A stretch of 64,000 nt of DNA from the NCBI RefSeq assembly GCF_009827295.1, contig NZ_WTYD01000001.1:434001-498000 (forward strand), written 5' to 3'. The stretch is from Qipengyuania pelagi (lineage in GTDB: Bacteria > Pseudomonadota > Alphaproteobacteria > Sphingomonadales > Sphingomonadaceae). Shown piece by piece: positions 57,212 through 64,000 of the stretch. Numbering within the stretch: the first letter of the stretch is position 1; every line of letters starts with the position of its first letter. Both the position numbers and the translations under genes were made by a program. Below the pieces are notes generated by a model. It made no database searches. It saw only the letters and a list, made by a program, of their open reading frames with translations, and was not told where the DNA came from.

Positions 57212-57508
57212 ATGCGTTCTGTGGGTACGCTCACACGCGCCGATCTGGCAGAAACCATCAATCGCAAGATGGGATTGAGCCGTGCGGAATCGCTGGACAT
57301 GGTCGAAGCGATCCTGGCCAAGATGTGCGATGCGTTGAGTGACGGAGAAAACGTGAAGATCTCCGGCTTCGGCAGCTTCGTGCTGCGCGACAAGAAGGAA
57401 CGGATCGGTCGCAATCCCAAGACGGGTGTCGAAGTTCCCATCACCTCGCGCCGGGTGCTGACCTTCCGCGCGAGCCAGCTTTTGAAGGACCGCATCGCCC
57501 AAGGGTGA
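57212..57508 (+). CDS. ihfA: Integration host factor subunit alpha
   Basis: 98-residue HU/IHF-family DNA-bending protein. [30 protein letters not shown] and [42 protein letters not shown] are the family's dimerisation helices and beta-arm with the intercalating Pro (RNPKTG). AAAGGAAG nine bases upstream. Followed by a MerR-family gene, the typical ihfA-merR pair. Confidence 0.95.
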   Translation: MRSVGTLTRADLAETINRKMGLSRAESLDMVEAILAKMCDALSDGENVKISGFGSFVLRDKKERIGRNPKTGVEVPITSRRVLTFRASQLLKDRIAQG

Positions 57509-57528
57509 ATGCGATCGGGGGGAGCCGC

Positions 57529-57918
57529 ATGGCTGAGTTCGACGCGACATTCGATGACGGCAAGGATGATGGGGCGCTGCGCACCATCGGCGAGGTCGCC
57601 CGCGCGCTCGGCATCAAGCAGCATGTCCTGCGCTATTGGGAACAGCAGTTTCCCCAGCTCCAACCCCTGAAGCGCAGCGGCAATCGCCGCTATTACCGGC
57701 CCGCCGACATCGCGCTGATCGAACGGATCGACCGTTTGGTCAATCGCGACGGCTACACGCTGAAGGGCGCCGAGGCCGCGCTTCGCGAGCCTGAGGATCG
57801 CACTGCGGGACCTTCCACCGACAATACGGTGGCACAGGATCGGGGTGCTGAAATGGCGAACATCCTGCCGCGCCTCAAGGCGATTCGCGACGATCTGAGG
57901 CGCGCGCTGGCCGCCTGA
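57529..57918 (+). CDS. MerR family transcriptional regulator
   Basis: 129 residues. The winged helix-turn-helix begins TIGEVARALGIKQHVLRYWEQQFPQLQPLKRSGNRRYYRPADIALIERI (about 19-68), the form found downstream of ihfA in many alphaproteobacteria. The C-terminal ~45 residues are a short helical tail without effector-binding Cys, so no metal sensing is suggested. ATG 57529 has GGGGGGAG five bases upstream; a GTG at 57505 that overlaps the ihfA stop is the alternative. Confidence 0.92.
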   Translation: MAEFDATFDDGKDDGALRTIGEVARALGIKQHVLRYWEQQFPQLQPLKRSGNRRYYRPADIALIERIDRLVNRDGYTLKGAEAALREPEDRTAGPSTDNTVAQDRGAEMANILPRLKAIRDDLRRALAA

Positions 57919-57948
57919 TCGAGCACAGGAACCGGCCAAGAAAGCGAA

Positions 57949-57974
57949 CGGGGGCGGGATCGCTCCCACCCCCG
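57949..57974. terminator. Bidirectional terminator between merR and the OmpA-like gene
   Basis: CGGGGGCGGG (57949-57958) pairs with CCCACCCCCG (57965-57974), one mismatch, loop of six. Serves the two convergent genes; the minus direction is followed by TTCGCTTTCTT, the plus direction by ACACTTCGTTT. Confidence 0.65.
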
Positions 57975-57993
57975 ACACTTCGTTTCTGAACGC

Positions 57994-58845
57994 TTACAAC
58001 CCGTCGACGCTCTTGCTGACGAGGACGTTCACTGCAACGCGTCGGTTCTGCGCCTTGCCCTGCTCGGTGTAATTGTCGGCCAGCGGGTCGGCCTCGGCCA
58101 TCCCGGTCGGCGTCAGCATCCGATAGGGCTTCCAGCCGCATTGCTGTTGCAGGTAATTGACGACACGCGCCGCGCGCTTCTCGCTCAATTGCTGGTTGAA
58201 ATCATAGTCGCCGGTCGAGTCGGTGTATCCGACGACGAGCAGGAGCGCGTTGTCGGTCGCGTTGGCCTGTGCGGCGGCGGCGCACAGATCGGCCTGCGCC
58301 TGACCGGACAGCTTGGCTTCCCCGGTATCGAAGAAGACGTTCGTGGTACCCTTCACATTATACTGGTCGATATCGGCGACCCGGTTGCGCAACGCATCGG
58401 TGGCGGCGGTCTGCTCGGCGAAGCCCTGCGCGGTGCCCTGGCGGATCATCGAGGCGAATTCGAGATCCTTGTTGCGGAAATCGATCGCGCTGGCGACCAG
58501 ATCGCCATTCGCGGTCTGGAGCGTTTCCACGCTCACCGGCAGGCCGTTAATCAGCGCATCGGCGGCGAGCGTCTTGTTGCCGAGCCCGAGGAAACCGCCC
58601 TTGCCCTTGACCTCCGTATCCTGGTCGATCGTTACCACGGTGCTGGTGCCGTCTTCGGCGGTGATCTGGATGCGGTTGTCGCGGCGTGCGGAGATGATGC
58701 CGTCTACATCCGGCCCGGCGACCAGCGCCTCGCCATAGACGTCGACGGTTGCGGCCTGTTCCTGCGCGGAAAGCCCACCACCAAGGGGCAGGGCGATCGC
58801 GGCGGCGAAAGCGAGCGCACGCGGCGCAGCGGTGAATTTGGTCAT
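57994..58845 (-). CDS. OmpA family protein
   Basis: 283 residues. Sec signal peptide (FTAAPRALAFAAAIALPLGGGLSAQ), a middle beta-rich domain (about 30-150, VDVYGEALVAGPDVDGIISARRDNRIQITAEDGT) and a C-terminal OmpA peptidoglycan-binding domain (VFFDTGEAKLSGQAQADL ... VVGYTDSTGDYDFNQQLSEKRAARVVNYL ... GKAQNRRVAVNV). It should link outer envelope and peptidoglycan. The N-terminal domain is not a classical eight-strand barrel and may be periplasmic. ATG 58845 has GAGGAGA 8 bases upstream. The 163-bp gap upstream shows nothing. Confidence 0.9.
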   Translation of the reverse strand: MTKFTAAPRALAFAAAIALPLGGGLSAQEQAATVDVYGEALVAGPDVDGIISARRDNRIQITAEDGTSTVVTIDQDTEVKGKGGFLGLGNKTLAADALINGLPVSVETLQTANGDLVASAIDFRNKDLEFASMIRQGTAQGFAEQTAATDALRNRVADIDQYNVKGTTNVFFDTGEAKLSGQAQADLCAAAAQANATDNALLLVVGYTDSTGDYDFNQQLSEKRAARVVNYLQQQCGWKPYRMLTPTGMAEADPLADNYTEQGKAQNRRVAVNVLVSKSVDGL

Positions 58846-59008
58846 TTCAATCTCCTCGAAATACGTAGCGCGCCAACCGGCCGCGCCCAAAAGAGAGCGG
58901 CCGGGTGCCATCGCGGCCTGTCGCCGGGATGAACGATCGTGTCGAAATTAGGGCAAGAGGGGGCGGGTGGGGCGAGTCCTGCGATCAGTCGAAGCCACCA
59001 AGCAGATC

Positions 59009-62000
59009 CTATTCCGCCGCCAGCAGGTCTTCCGCGCCCCCCAGATCGACGCTTACGAGGCGGCTGACGCCCTTTTCGATCATGGTCACGCCGAACAGGC
59101 GGTGCATCCGACTCATCGTCACGGCGTTGTGCGTGACGATCAGATAACGCGTGTCGGTTTCGCGCACCATCGCGTCGAGGAGGTCGCAGAAGCGGTCGAT
59201 ATTGGCATCGTCCAACGGCGCATCCACCTCGTCCAGCACGCAGATCGGCGCCGGATTGGTGAGGAACAGGGCAAAGATCAGCGCCACCGCCGTCAGCGCC
59301 TGTTCCCCCCCTGACAGCAGCGTCAGCGACTGAAGGCGCTTTCCGGGCGGCTGGGCGAAGATTTCGAGTCCCGCCTCGAGAACGTCCTCGCTGTCGATGA
59401 GGGCCAGATGCGCCTGGCCCCCGGCGGCGCCCGGCGCTTCGCCGGCATCGAACAGGCGCGCGAACAGGCGCTGGAAATGGCCGTTCACTTCCTCGAAGGC
59501 GGCTCGCAGCCGTTCGCGCCCTTCGCGGTTGAGGCTGCCGATGGAGCCGCGCAGGCGCGCGACCGCTTCGGCGAGTTCGGCCTGTTCCTCGGCATTCGCG
59601 CCGTGCTGGCTCTCGATCCGCGCTAGTTCGTCCGCCGCCACAAGGTTGACCGGGCCGATCCGCTCGCGGCTGGCGGTGAGGCGGTCCATCTCCTCGCTTT
59701 CGAGTTCGGCGGAGCGCAGGGAGCCTTCGGCGAAAGCGAACCGTTCGGGCAGGAGCGGAGGCGGGCATTGGAACCGCTCGCCCGATACGCGGCCCATCTC
59801 CACCCGGCGCAATTCCTGGTTCTCGGCCCGTGCCGAAAGTCCGGCGCGAGTCTCGCGCGCGGCGGCGAGGGCTTCGTTGGCGGCGGAGAAGGCCCGGTCG
59901 GCCTGTTCGCTGGCCGCTTGCGCCTCGGAGAGCGCGGCTTCCGCTTTCGTAAGCTCTTCGGAAAGCCGCGCGCGCACCGCATCGCCCTGTTCGATCTCGC
60001 GCATCAGGCCCTCGGGCTTGGCGGCGACGATCGCGCGCTCCTCGCCGATCTCTTCCAGCCGCCGTGCCATGTCCGACAGGCGCCGTGCCGCATCGCCCGA
60101 GCGCGCCTGCCAGCCCGCCATGTCGGATCGCTGGCCCGCCGTCCGCTCGCGCGCCACGGCCAGCGCCTGATCGTGCGCGGCCAGTTGCGCGGCACTGGCC
60201 TGCATCGCGGCGCGCGCGGCCTCGTTGCTATCTCGCGCAGTGTCGCGCCGCGTCCGGCCCGCTGCCGGATCGGACAGGGCGCTGCGCTTCGCCTCGCCTT
60301 CGGAAAGATCGGCGCGCGCGATGGCGAGGCGTTCGGCCTGTTCGCTCTCGGCGGTGGCGAGTTCGGCCAGCCGCGCCGCGATCCGCTCGCGCGCCGCTTC
60401 CGCCTGATCGAGCGCACGCAGGGCACCGCGTTCCGCGTCCGCCGCATCGGCCACAGCACGCTCGGCTGCGACCAGATCCCGCTGGAGCTGCGCCAGCTCC
60501 TCGCGAGTCGCAGCCTCGTCGCGTTCGGCCTCGTCGACAGCGTCCTTTAAAGGCGGAAGCGCGCCATCGAGCTCGCGAAACCGGTTCTCCGCTTCGAGCC
60601 GTGCAGCGTCCGCCGCGCCTTCGCCGCGCGCGACCAGCCCGTCCCAACGCCGCAAATGGCCTGCCATCGTGACCAGCCATTCGCCCGGTTCGAGCGATCG
60701 GCCATCGTCGCTGTCGACGACATGCACCAGCGCCAGCCGCGCGGCGAGTTCGGGCGGACAGTCCGCAACATGGTCGAGCAGGGAGTTTTCAAGGCGGCGG
60801 GGGGGCTCGCCCCCGGTCCAGTAGCGTCCTTCCTCCCCATCGGGCGATCCGAGCAGAGCCTTCGCATCGCGTCCGAGTGCCGCGGCGAGCGCGCGCTCGT
60901 AGCCCGGTTCGGCGCGGACCGCATCGATCGCGGGACCACGCCCGGACCGCTTCGCCGCCGCGCGTTGCCGCGCCTCGCGGTCGCGGGTGAGCGCCTGCCA
61001 TTCGCGCTCGACCCCTGTCAGTTCGGCGCGCGCCTGCGACAGGGCGCTTGCGGCCTCGTCCCGCGCAGTCTGGAGCGCCGACTTGCTCTCCCGCATCGCT
61101 TCGAGAGCCTCGCGCGCCGATCGCAGCCGGGTAGCGGCGCTTTCGGCGGCCTCGCGCGCGTCTTCGACCTCGCTCTCTCCGTCGCGGCCCGAAAGCGCGG
61201 CGCGTTGTTCGGCCATGCGGCGTATCTCGGCCTCGATCCGGTCGAGCCGCGCGCGGGCCTGTGCGATCTCAGCTTCGACCACGCGCCATTCGGCCTCGAC
61301 CCCCGCCAGTTCCGCCGTCGCATTGGCGAGCGCCAGTTCGGCGGCGCGGCTGGCGCGTTCCGCATCCTCCGCGCGCCTGACGAGGGCGGGGCGCTCTTTT
61401 TCGTCGTCTGCCAACGCCTTCTCGTTTTGGGCGAGGTCTTTCGCGAGCCGCGCCAGCGCCTCGGCGGCATCGCGCGTCAGCCGGTCGGCCTCGCCCCGAT
61501 CCTCTTCCAGACGCACCTTCTGCCGGTCGAGATCGGCGAGGCGCTGTTCGGCGGTTTCGAGCTGGCTGGTGAGCGCGGCCATCCGGTGGCCGTGGGCGCT
61601 GGCATCGTCGCGCCGGTCGGCCAGTTCCTCGCGCGCCGCTGACAGTGCTTCAGCCGCCCCACGCTGCGCCTTCTGCGCCGCGTCGGCCTCCGCCTGCGCT
61701 TGGGCGACTGTCGCATCGGCGCCCTTCGCCGCGCGCTTCGCTTCGTCCGCCGCACGCGCCGCATCGCGCCAGCGCACGAAGACGAGGCGCGCTTCGGCAG
61801 TGCGGATCTGTTCGGACAATTCGCCATAGCGTTCGGCCTGGCGGGCCTGCCGCTTGAGCGAGGCGATCTGGCTGTCGAGGCCCGCCATCAGATCTTCGAG
61901 GCGCGCGAGATTGGCCTCGGTCTGCCGCAGCTTGGCTTCCGCGTCACGGCGGCGGACGTGCAGGCCCGCGATCCCCGCCGCTTCTTCCAGCATCTGGCGG

Positions 62001-62452
62001 CGTTCGGTCGGCTTGGCGGCGATCACTTGCGCGATCTTGCCCTGGCTGACGAGGGCGGGGCTGTGCGCGCCGGTGGCGGCATCGGCGAAGATCAGCGCGA
62101 CATCCTTCGCGCGCACATCCCGCCCGTTCAGGCGATAGGCGGAGCCCGCCCCGCGCTCGATGCGGCGCATGACCTCCAGCTCGTCACCATCGGAGCGCGT
62201 GCCCGACAATACGACTTCGGCGAAATCGCGCGGGGGGCGCGTTGCGGTGCCCGCGAAGATGACGTCCTCCATCCCGCCCGACCGCATACTCTTGGGCGAG
62301 TTTTCGCCCATGACCCAGCGGATCGCTTCGAGGAGGTTCGACTTGCCGCAGCCATTGGGACCGACCACGCCGGTCAGCCCGGGCTCGATGCTCAGCGTGG
62401 CAGGCTCGACGAAGCTCTTGAAGCCGCTGAGCCTGAGCTTGCCGAGCTGCAT
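59009..62452 (-). CDS. smc: Chromosome segregation ATPase SMC
   Basis: 1147-residue ring ATPase that, with ScpAB, organises and segregates the chromosome. Walker A GPNGCGKS at 31-38, long coiled coils (about 165-500 and 640-950), a hinge around residues 510-620 (AEPGYERALAAALGRDAKALLGSP ... LVHVVDS), and the C-terminal head with LSGGEQ at 1046-1051 and Walker B CVLDEVDAPLDD. Near full length. Nine bases downstream of the DsbA-like gene. Confidence 0.97.
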   Translation of the reverse strand: MQLGKLRLSGFKSFVEPATLSIEPGLTGVVGPNGCGKSNLLEAIRWVMGENSPKSMRSGGMEDVIFAGTATRPPRDFAEVVLSGTRSDGDELEVMRRIERGAGSAYRLNGRDVRAKDVALIFADAATGAHSPALVSQGKIAQVIAAKPTERRQMLEEAAGIAGLHVRRRDAEAKLRQTEANLARLEDLMAGLDSQIASLKRQARQAERYGELSEQIRTAEARLVFVRWRDAARAADEAKRAAKGADATVAQAQAEADAAQKAQRGAAEALSAAREELADRRDDASAHGHRMAALTSQLETAEQRLADLDRQKVRLEEDRGEADRLTRDAAEALARLAKDLAQNEKALADDEKERPALVRRAEDAERASRAAELALANATAELAGVEAEWRVVEAEIAQARARLDRIEAEIRRMAEQRAALSGRDGESEVEDAREAAESAATRLRSAREALEAMRESKSALQTARDEAASALSQARAELTGVEREWQALTRDREARQRAAAKRSGRGPAIDAVRAEPGYERALAAALGRDAKALLGSPDGEEGRYWTGGEPPRRLENSLLDHVADCPPELAARLALVHVVDSDDGRSLEPGEWLVTMAGHLRRWDGLVARGEGAADAARLEAENRFRELDGALPPLKDAVDEAERDEAATREELAQLQRDLVAAERAVADAADAERGALRALDQAEAARERIAARLAELATAESEQAERLAIARADLSEGEAKRSALSDPAAGRTRRDTARDSNEAARAAMQASAAQLAAHDQALAVARERTAGQRSDMAGWQARSGDAARRLSDMARRLEEIGEERAIVAAKPEGLMREIEQGDAVRARLSEELTKAEAALSEAQAASEQADRAFSAANEALAAARETRAGLSARAENQELRRVEMGRVSGERFQCPPPLLPERFAFAEGSLRSAELESEEMDRLTASRERIGPVNLVAADELARIESQHGANAEEQAELAEAVARLRGSIGSLNREGRERLRAAFEEVNGHFQRLFARLFDAGEAPGAAGGQAHLALIDSEDVLEAGLEIFAQPPGKRLQSLTLLSGGEQALTAVALIFALFLTNPAPICVLDEVDAPLDDANIDRFCDLLDAMVRETDTRYLIVTHNAVTMSRMHRLFGVTMIEKGVSRLVSVDLGGAEDLLAAE

Positions 62453-62461
62453 CGAACCCGC

Positions 62462-63214
62462 TTAGCGCGCGCCGGCCTGTTGGAGAGCCTGTTCGACCTG
62501 AGCCCAACTATTGCCGTCTATTTTCCGGCCATTGATGAAAAACGTGGGTGTCCCCGTCACGTCCAACTGCTGCGATTGCGTGTCGGACCGTTCGGCGATG
62601 GCTTCCATGGCGGGGAAATCGGCGAGACAGGTGCGCGCCTGATCTTCGCTGAGGCCGCGCGCGGCGAAGAAATCGTAGAAGCCTGCGACCTGCGCCGCCT
62701 GGACGAAGCGCTGGTCTTCCGGAAGCGAGAGCGCCTGGCCGAACTGTTCCTGGCGTTCGAACACCGGGCTCAGCACTTCCTGAAGATTCTTCCACACCTG
62801 ATCGGACAGGGGATGATAGGTTTCGGGCGCGCCGCAGCGGACCATCTGGGCGAGCACGAGATCGTGCGGCCCGTGAATCTGGTTGCGCAATTCGTAGCTG
62901 ACCTTGCCGGTGGCGACATAGTCTTCCTTCAGCTGGTCCGCCCCGTTCGCGGCGAAGGCGGCGCAGGCGGGGCAGGTCAGTGAAGCGTATTCGAGCAGCT
63001 TGATCGGCGCATCGGGATTGCCGAGCAGATATCCGTCGGAATCGGTTACCTGGACCGTGTCTGTCCAGGTGGTGCCGGCGGGCGCTTCGACCGCCGCGAC
63101 CGGCTGTCCCGAAACCGCGCCCTCGCCCGCTTCGTCGGTAGAGCCGCAGGCAGCCAGTGCCAGTGCGAGCGGGGCGGACAGGGCGGCTAAAGAGAGAGAG
63201 CGGATACGGGTCAT
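62462..63214 (-). CDS. DsbA-family thioredoxin-domain lipoprotein (CPAC)
   Basis: 250 residues. Lipoprotein signal with lipobox LAAC (C23), then a DsbA-type thioredoxin fold with active site C81-P-A-C84 (ASLTCPACAAF), an all-helical insert (about 110-200, with one more Cys pair CGAP/TCLAD) and the cis-Pro loop GTPTFFINGRKIDG near the C-terminus. It probably acts as periplasmic thiol oxidase or isomerase anchored to a membrane. It is a paralogue of the next gene upstream, 89 bp away. Confidence 0.9.
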   Translation of the reverse strand: MTRIRSLSLAALSAPLALALAACGSTDEAGEGAVSGQPVAAVEAPAGTTWTDTVQVTDSDGYLLGNPDAPIKLLEYASLTCPACAAFAANGADQLKEDYVATGKVSYELRNQIHGPHDLVLAQMVRCGAPETYHPLSDQVWKNLQEVLSPVFERQEQFGQALSLPEDQRFVQAAQVAGFYDFFAARGLSEDQARTCLADFPAMEAIAERSDTQSQQLDVTGTPTFFINGRKIDGNSWAQVEQALQQAGAR

Positions 63215-63303
63215 GACAGGTCCATAGACAAGGGATTTCTATCGGGCTGGGCGCCTTGCAGCCGCCTTAGCCCGCTACAGTCGCAAGGGAAAGGGGCGCG
63301 CCC

Positions 63304-64000
63304 TCAGCGTTGCTTGTCGAGCACCGGGCGCAGCGCGGCCCAATTGTGCACCCCGTCCAGCAGCGCGCCGTTCATCACGAAGCTGGGCGTGCCGGTGAGG
63401 CCGTATTTCTCGACATCGGCCTGGCTCGCTTCGGCCAGCGCGTTCGCCTTGGCCTCGTCGATGAGGCATTTGTCGAGCTGGGCGCGGGTGTAGCCGCGGT
63501 TTTCCATCAGTTCGTAGAAGCCGAGATCGCTGGCGATCGCCTGCCGCCGCGCCCCGTTCGATCCGAATTGCCAGCGCGCCTGCTGCGCCCGCGTCGTCTT
63601 GCGGCCCTTCTCGAACCAGTCTTCCTGGCTGAGGATGATGGCGTTGTGATTGCCCATGAATTTCTTCGGATCGCCGCATTGCGTGAGCAGGGCGGCGGTC
63701 AGATCGAAGGGATCGCGCAGCAGATGGCGGATTTCGTAGCTGACATCGCCCTTGGGAAGGTAAGCGAGCTTGATTGCGGCATCGCCCTCGCGCGCGAAAT
63801 CGGCGCAGTGCGAGCAGGTATAGCTCATGAATTCGACCAGCTTGGTCTTCGCCTTGGGATTGCCGACCTTGTGCCCGTTATCGCTGGCGACCACGGTGGT
63901 GGACCAGTTCTGCGCCAGCGCGACCGCGCCCGTGCCAAGAAGCGCCAGCGCGGCCATCGAAGCTGTAAGCCGGGCTGCCAGTTTCGAGCCGCGAACCTGC
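63304..64000 (-). CDS. DsbA-family protein (CSHC), 5' end beyond the window
   Basis: Second DsbA-type protein. The active site is C-S-H-C in MSYTCSHCADF, with the cis-Pro loop GTPSFVMNGALLDG. The signal peptide (MAALALLGTGAVALAQ and basic residues before it) is open to the right edge; the codons before the ATG at 63957 encode Arg- and Lys-containing residues in frame, so the true start is probably outside the window. Paralogous to the downstream CPAC lipoprotein; both are transcribed toward smc. Periplasmic disulfide chemistry is the likely role. Confidence 0.88.
   Translation of the reverse strand, partial: QVRGSKLAARLTASMAALALLGTGAVALAQNWSTTVVASDNGHKVGNPKAKTKLVEFMSYTCSHCADFAREGDAAIKLAYLPKGDVSYEIRHLLRDPFDLTAALLTQCGDPKKFMGNHNAIILSQEDWFEKGRKTTRAQQARWQFGSNGARRQAIASDLGFYELMENRGYTRAQLDKCLIDEAKANALAEASQADVEKYGLTGTPSFVMNGALLDGVHNWAALRPVLDKQR

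Overview
The window looks like core chromosome of an aerobic alphaproteobacterium, most likely Sphingomonadales and probably Erythrobacteraceae-like. The DNA is GC-rich. An F1 atpHAGDC cluster stands without F0 genes. Other pointers are the lptD-surA-pdxA-rsmA order, a DUF2066-type gene followed by an HdaA-like gene beside purMN, rpmF-plsX-fabH-ihfA-merR, DUF2794, cobT and an FeS-type photolyase. The family-level placement is inference. I see no rRNA or tRNA gene, insertion sequence, prophage or CRISPR array.

Layout. 1-2.9 kb (minus): arginine succinyltransferase pathway, with an M20 hydrolase, astA and the 5' half of astB. 3-5.2 kb: malate synthase G. 5.2-11.5 kb (minus): a flavodoxin-family protein, then lptD, surA, pdxA and rsmA for outer-membrane biogenesis, pyridoxal phosphate and rRNA methylation. 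11.6-14.8 kb (plus): pepA, DUF2256, holC, a lipoprotein, ndk. 14.8-17.7 kb (minus): purM, purN, sulfotransferase. 17.8-20.8 kb (plus): DUF2066-like protein, hdaA, cysE, DUF2794. 20.8-24 kb: an inverted-repeat element, a membrane protein, an SDR, gph. 24.1-27 kb: glmU and a GT39-like membrane protein. 27-32.4 kb (minus): atpHAG, a lipoprotein, atpD, a YHS-like mini-protein, atpC. 32.6-36.2 kb: 2-oxoglutarate dioxygenase, membrane-anchored trypsin-like protease, ada. 36.3-41.6 kb (minus): aldehyde dehydrogenase, FeS photolyase, priA. 41.7-44 kb: DUF4197, mntP with a manganese riboswitch, DUF2490. 44.1-51.2 kb (plus): fsa, cobT, nitroreductase, cysS, D-2-hydroxyacid dehydrogenase, a second aldehyde dehydrogenase. 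51.3-52.7 kb: a divergent locus with an S24/LexA-like repressor facing two small conserved proteins. 52.7-54.7 kb: small envelope genes, an MBL hydrolase, MAPEG. 54.7-58.9 kb: rpmF-plsX-fabH-ihfA-merR and an OmpA-like protein. 59-64 kb (minus): smc and two DsbA-family proteins.

Most genes are housekeeping and sit in tight, often translationally coupled operons (ATGA or TGATG overlaps). The regulatory DNA is more interesting: a textbook yybP-ykoY riboswitch before mntP; an S24 locus carrying a GTTC-N7-GTTC (alphaproteobacterial LexA-type) box plus tandem 11-bp repeats on the promoter; hairpins that bury Shine-Dalgarno sequences; a LiuR-like palindrome before a beta-oxidation-type SDR; and two REPIN-like inverted repeats, one inside the atp cluster. 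The S24 locus is the best candidate for an undescribed small regulatory system, but its function is inferred only from architecture. The only non-coding stretch near 300 bases or more is 43070-43375, which holds the riboswitch and its leader.
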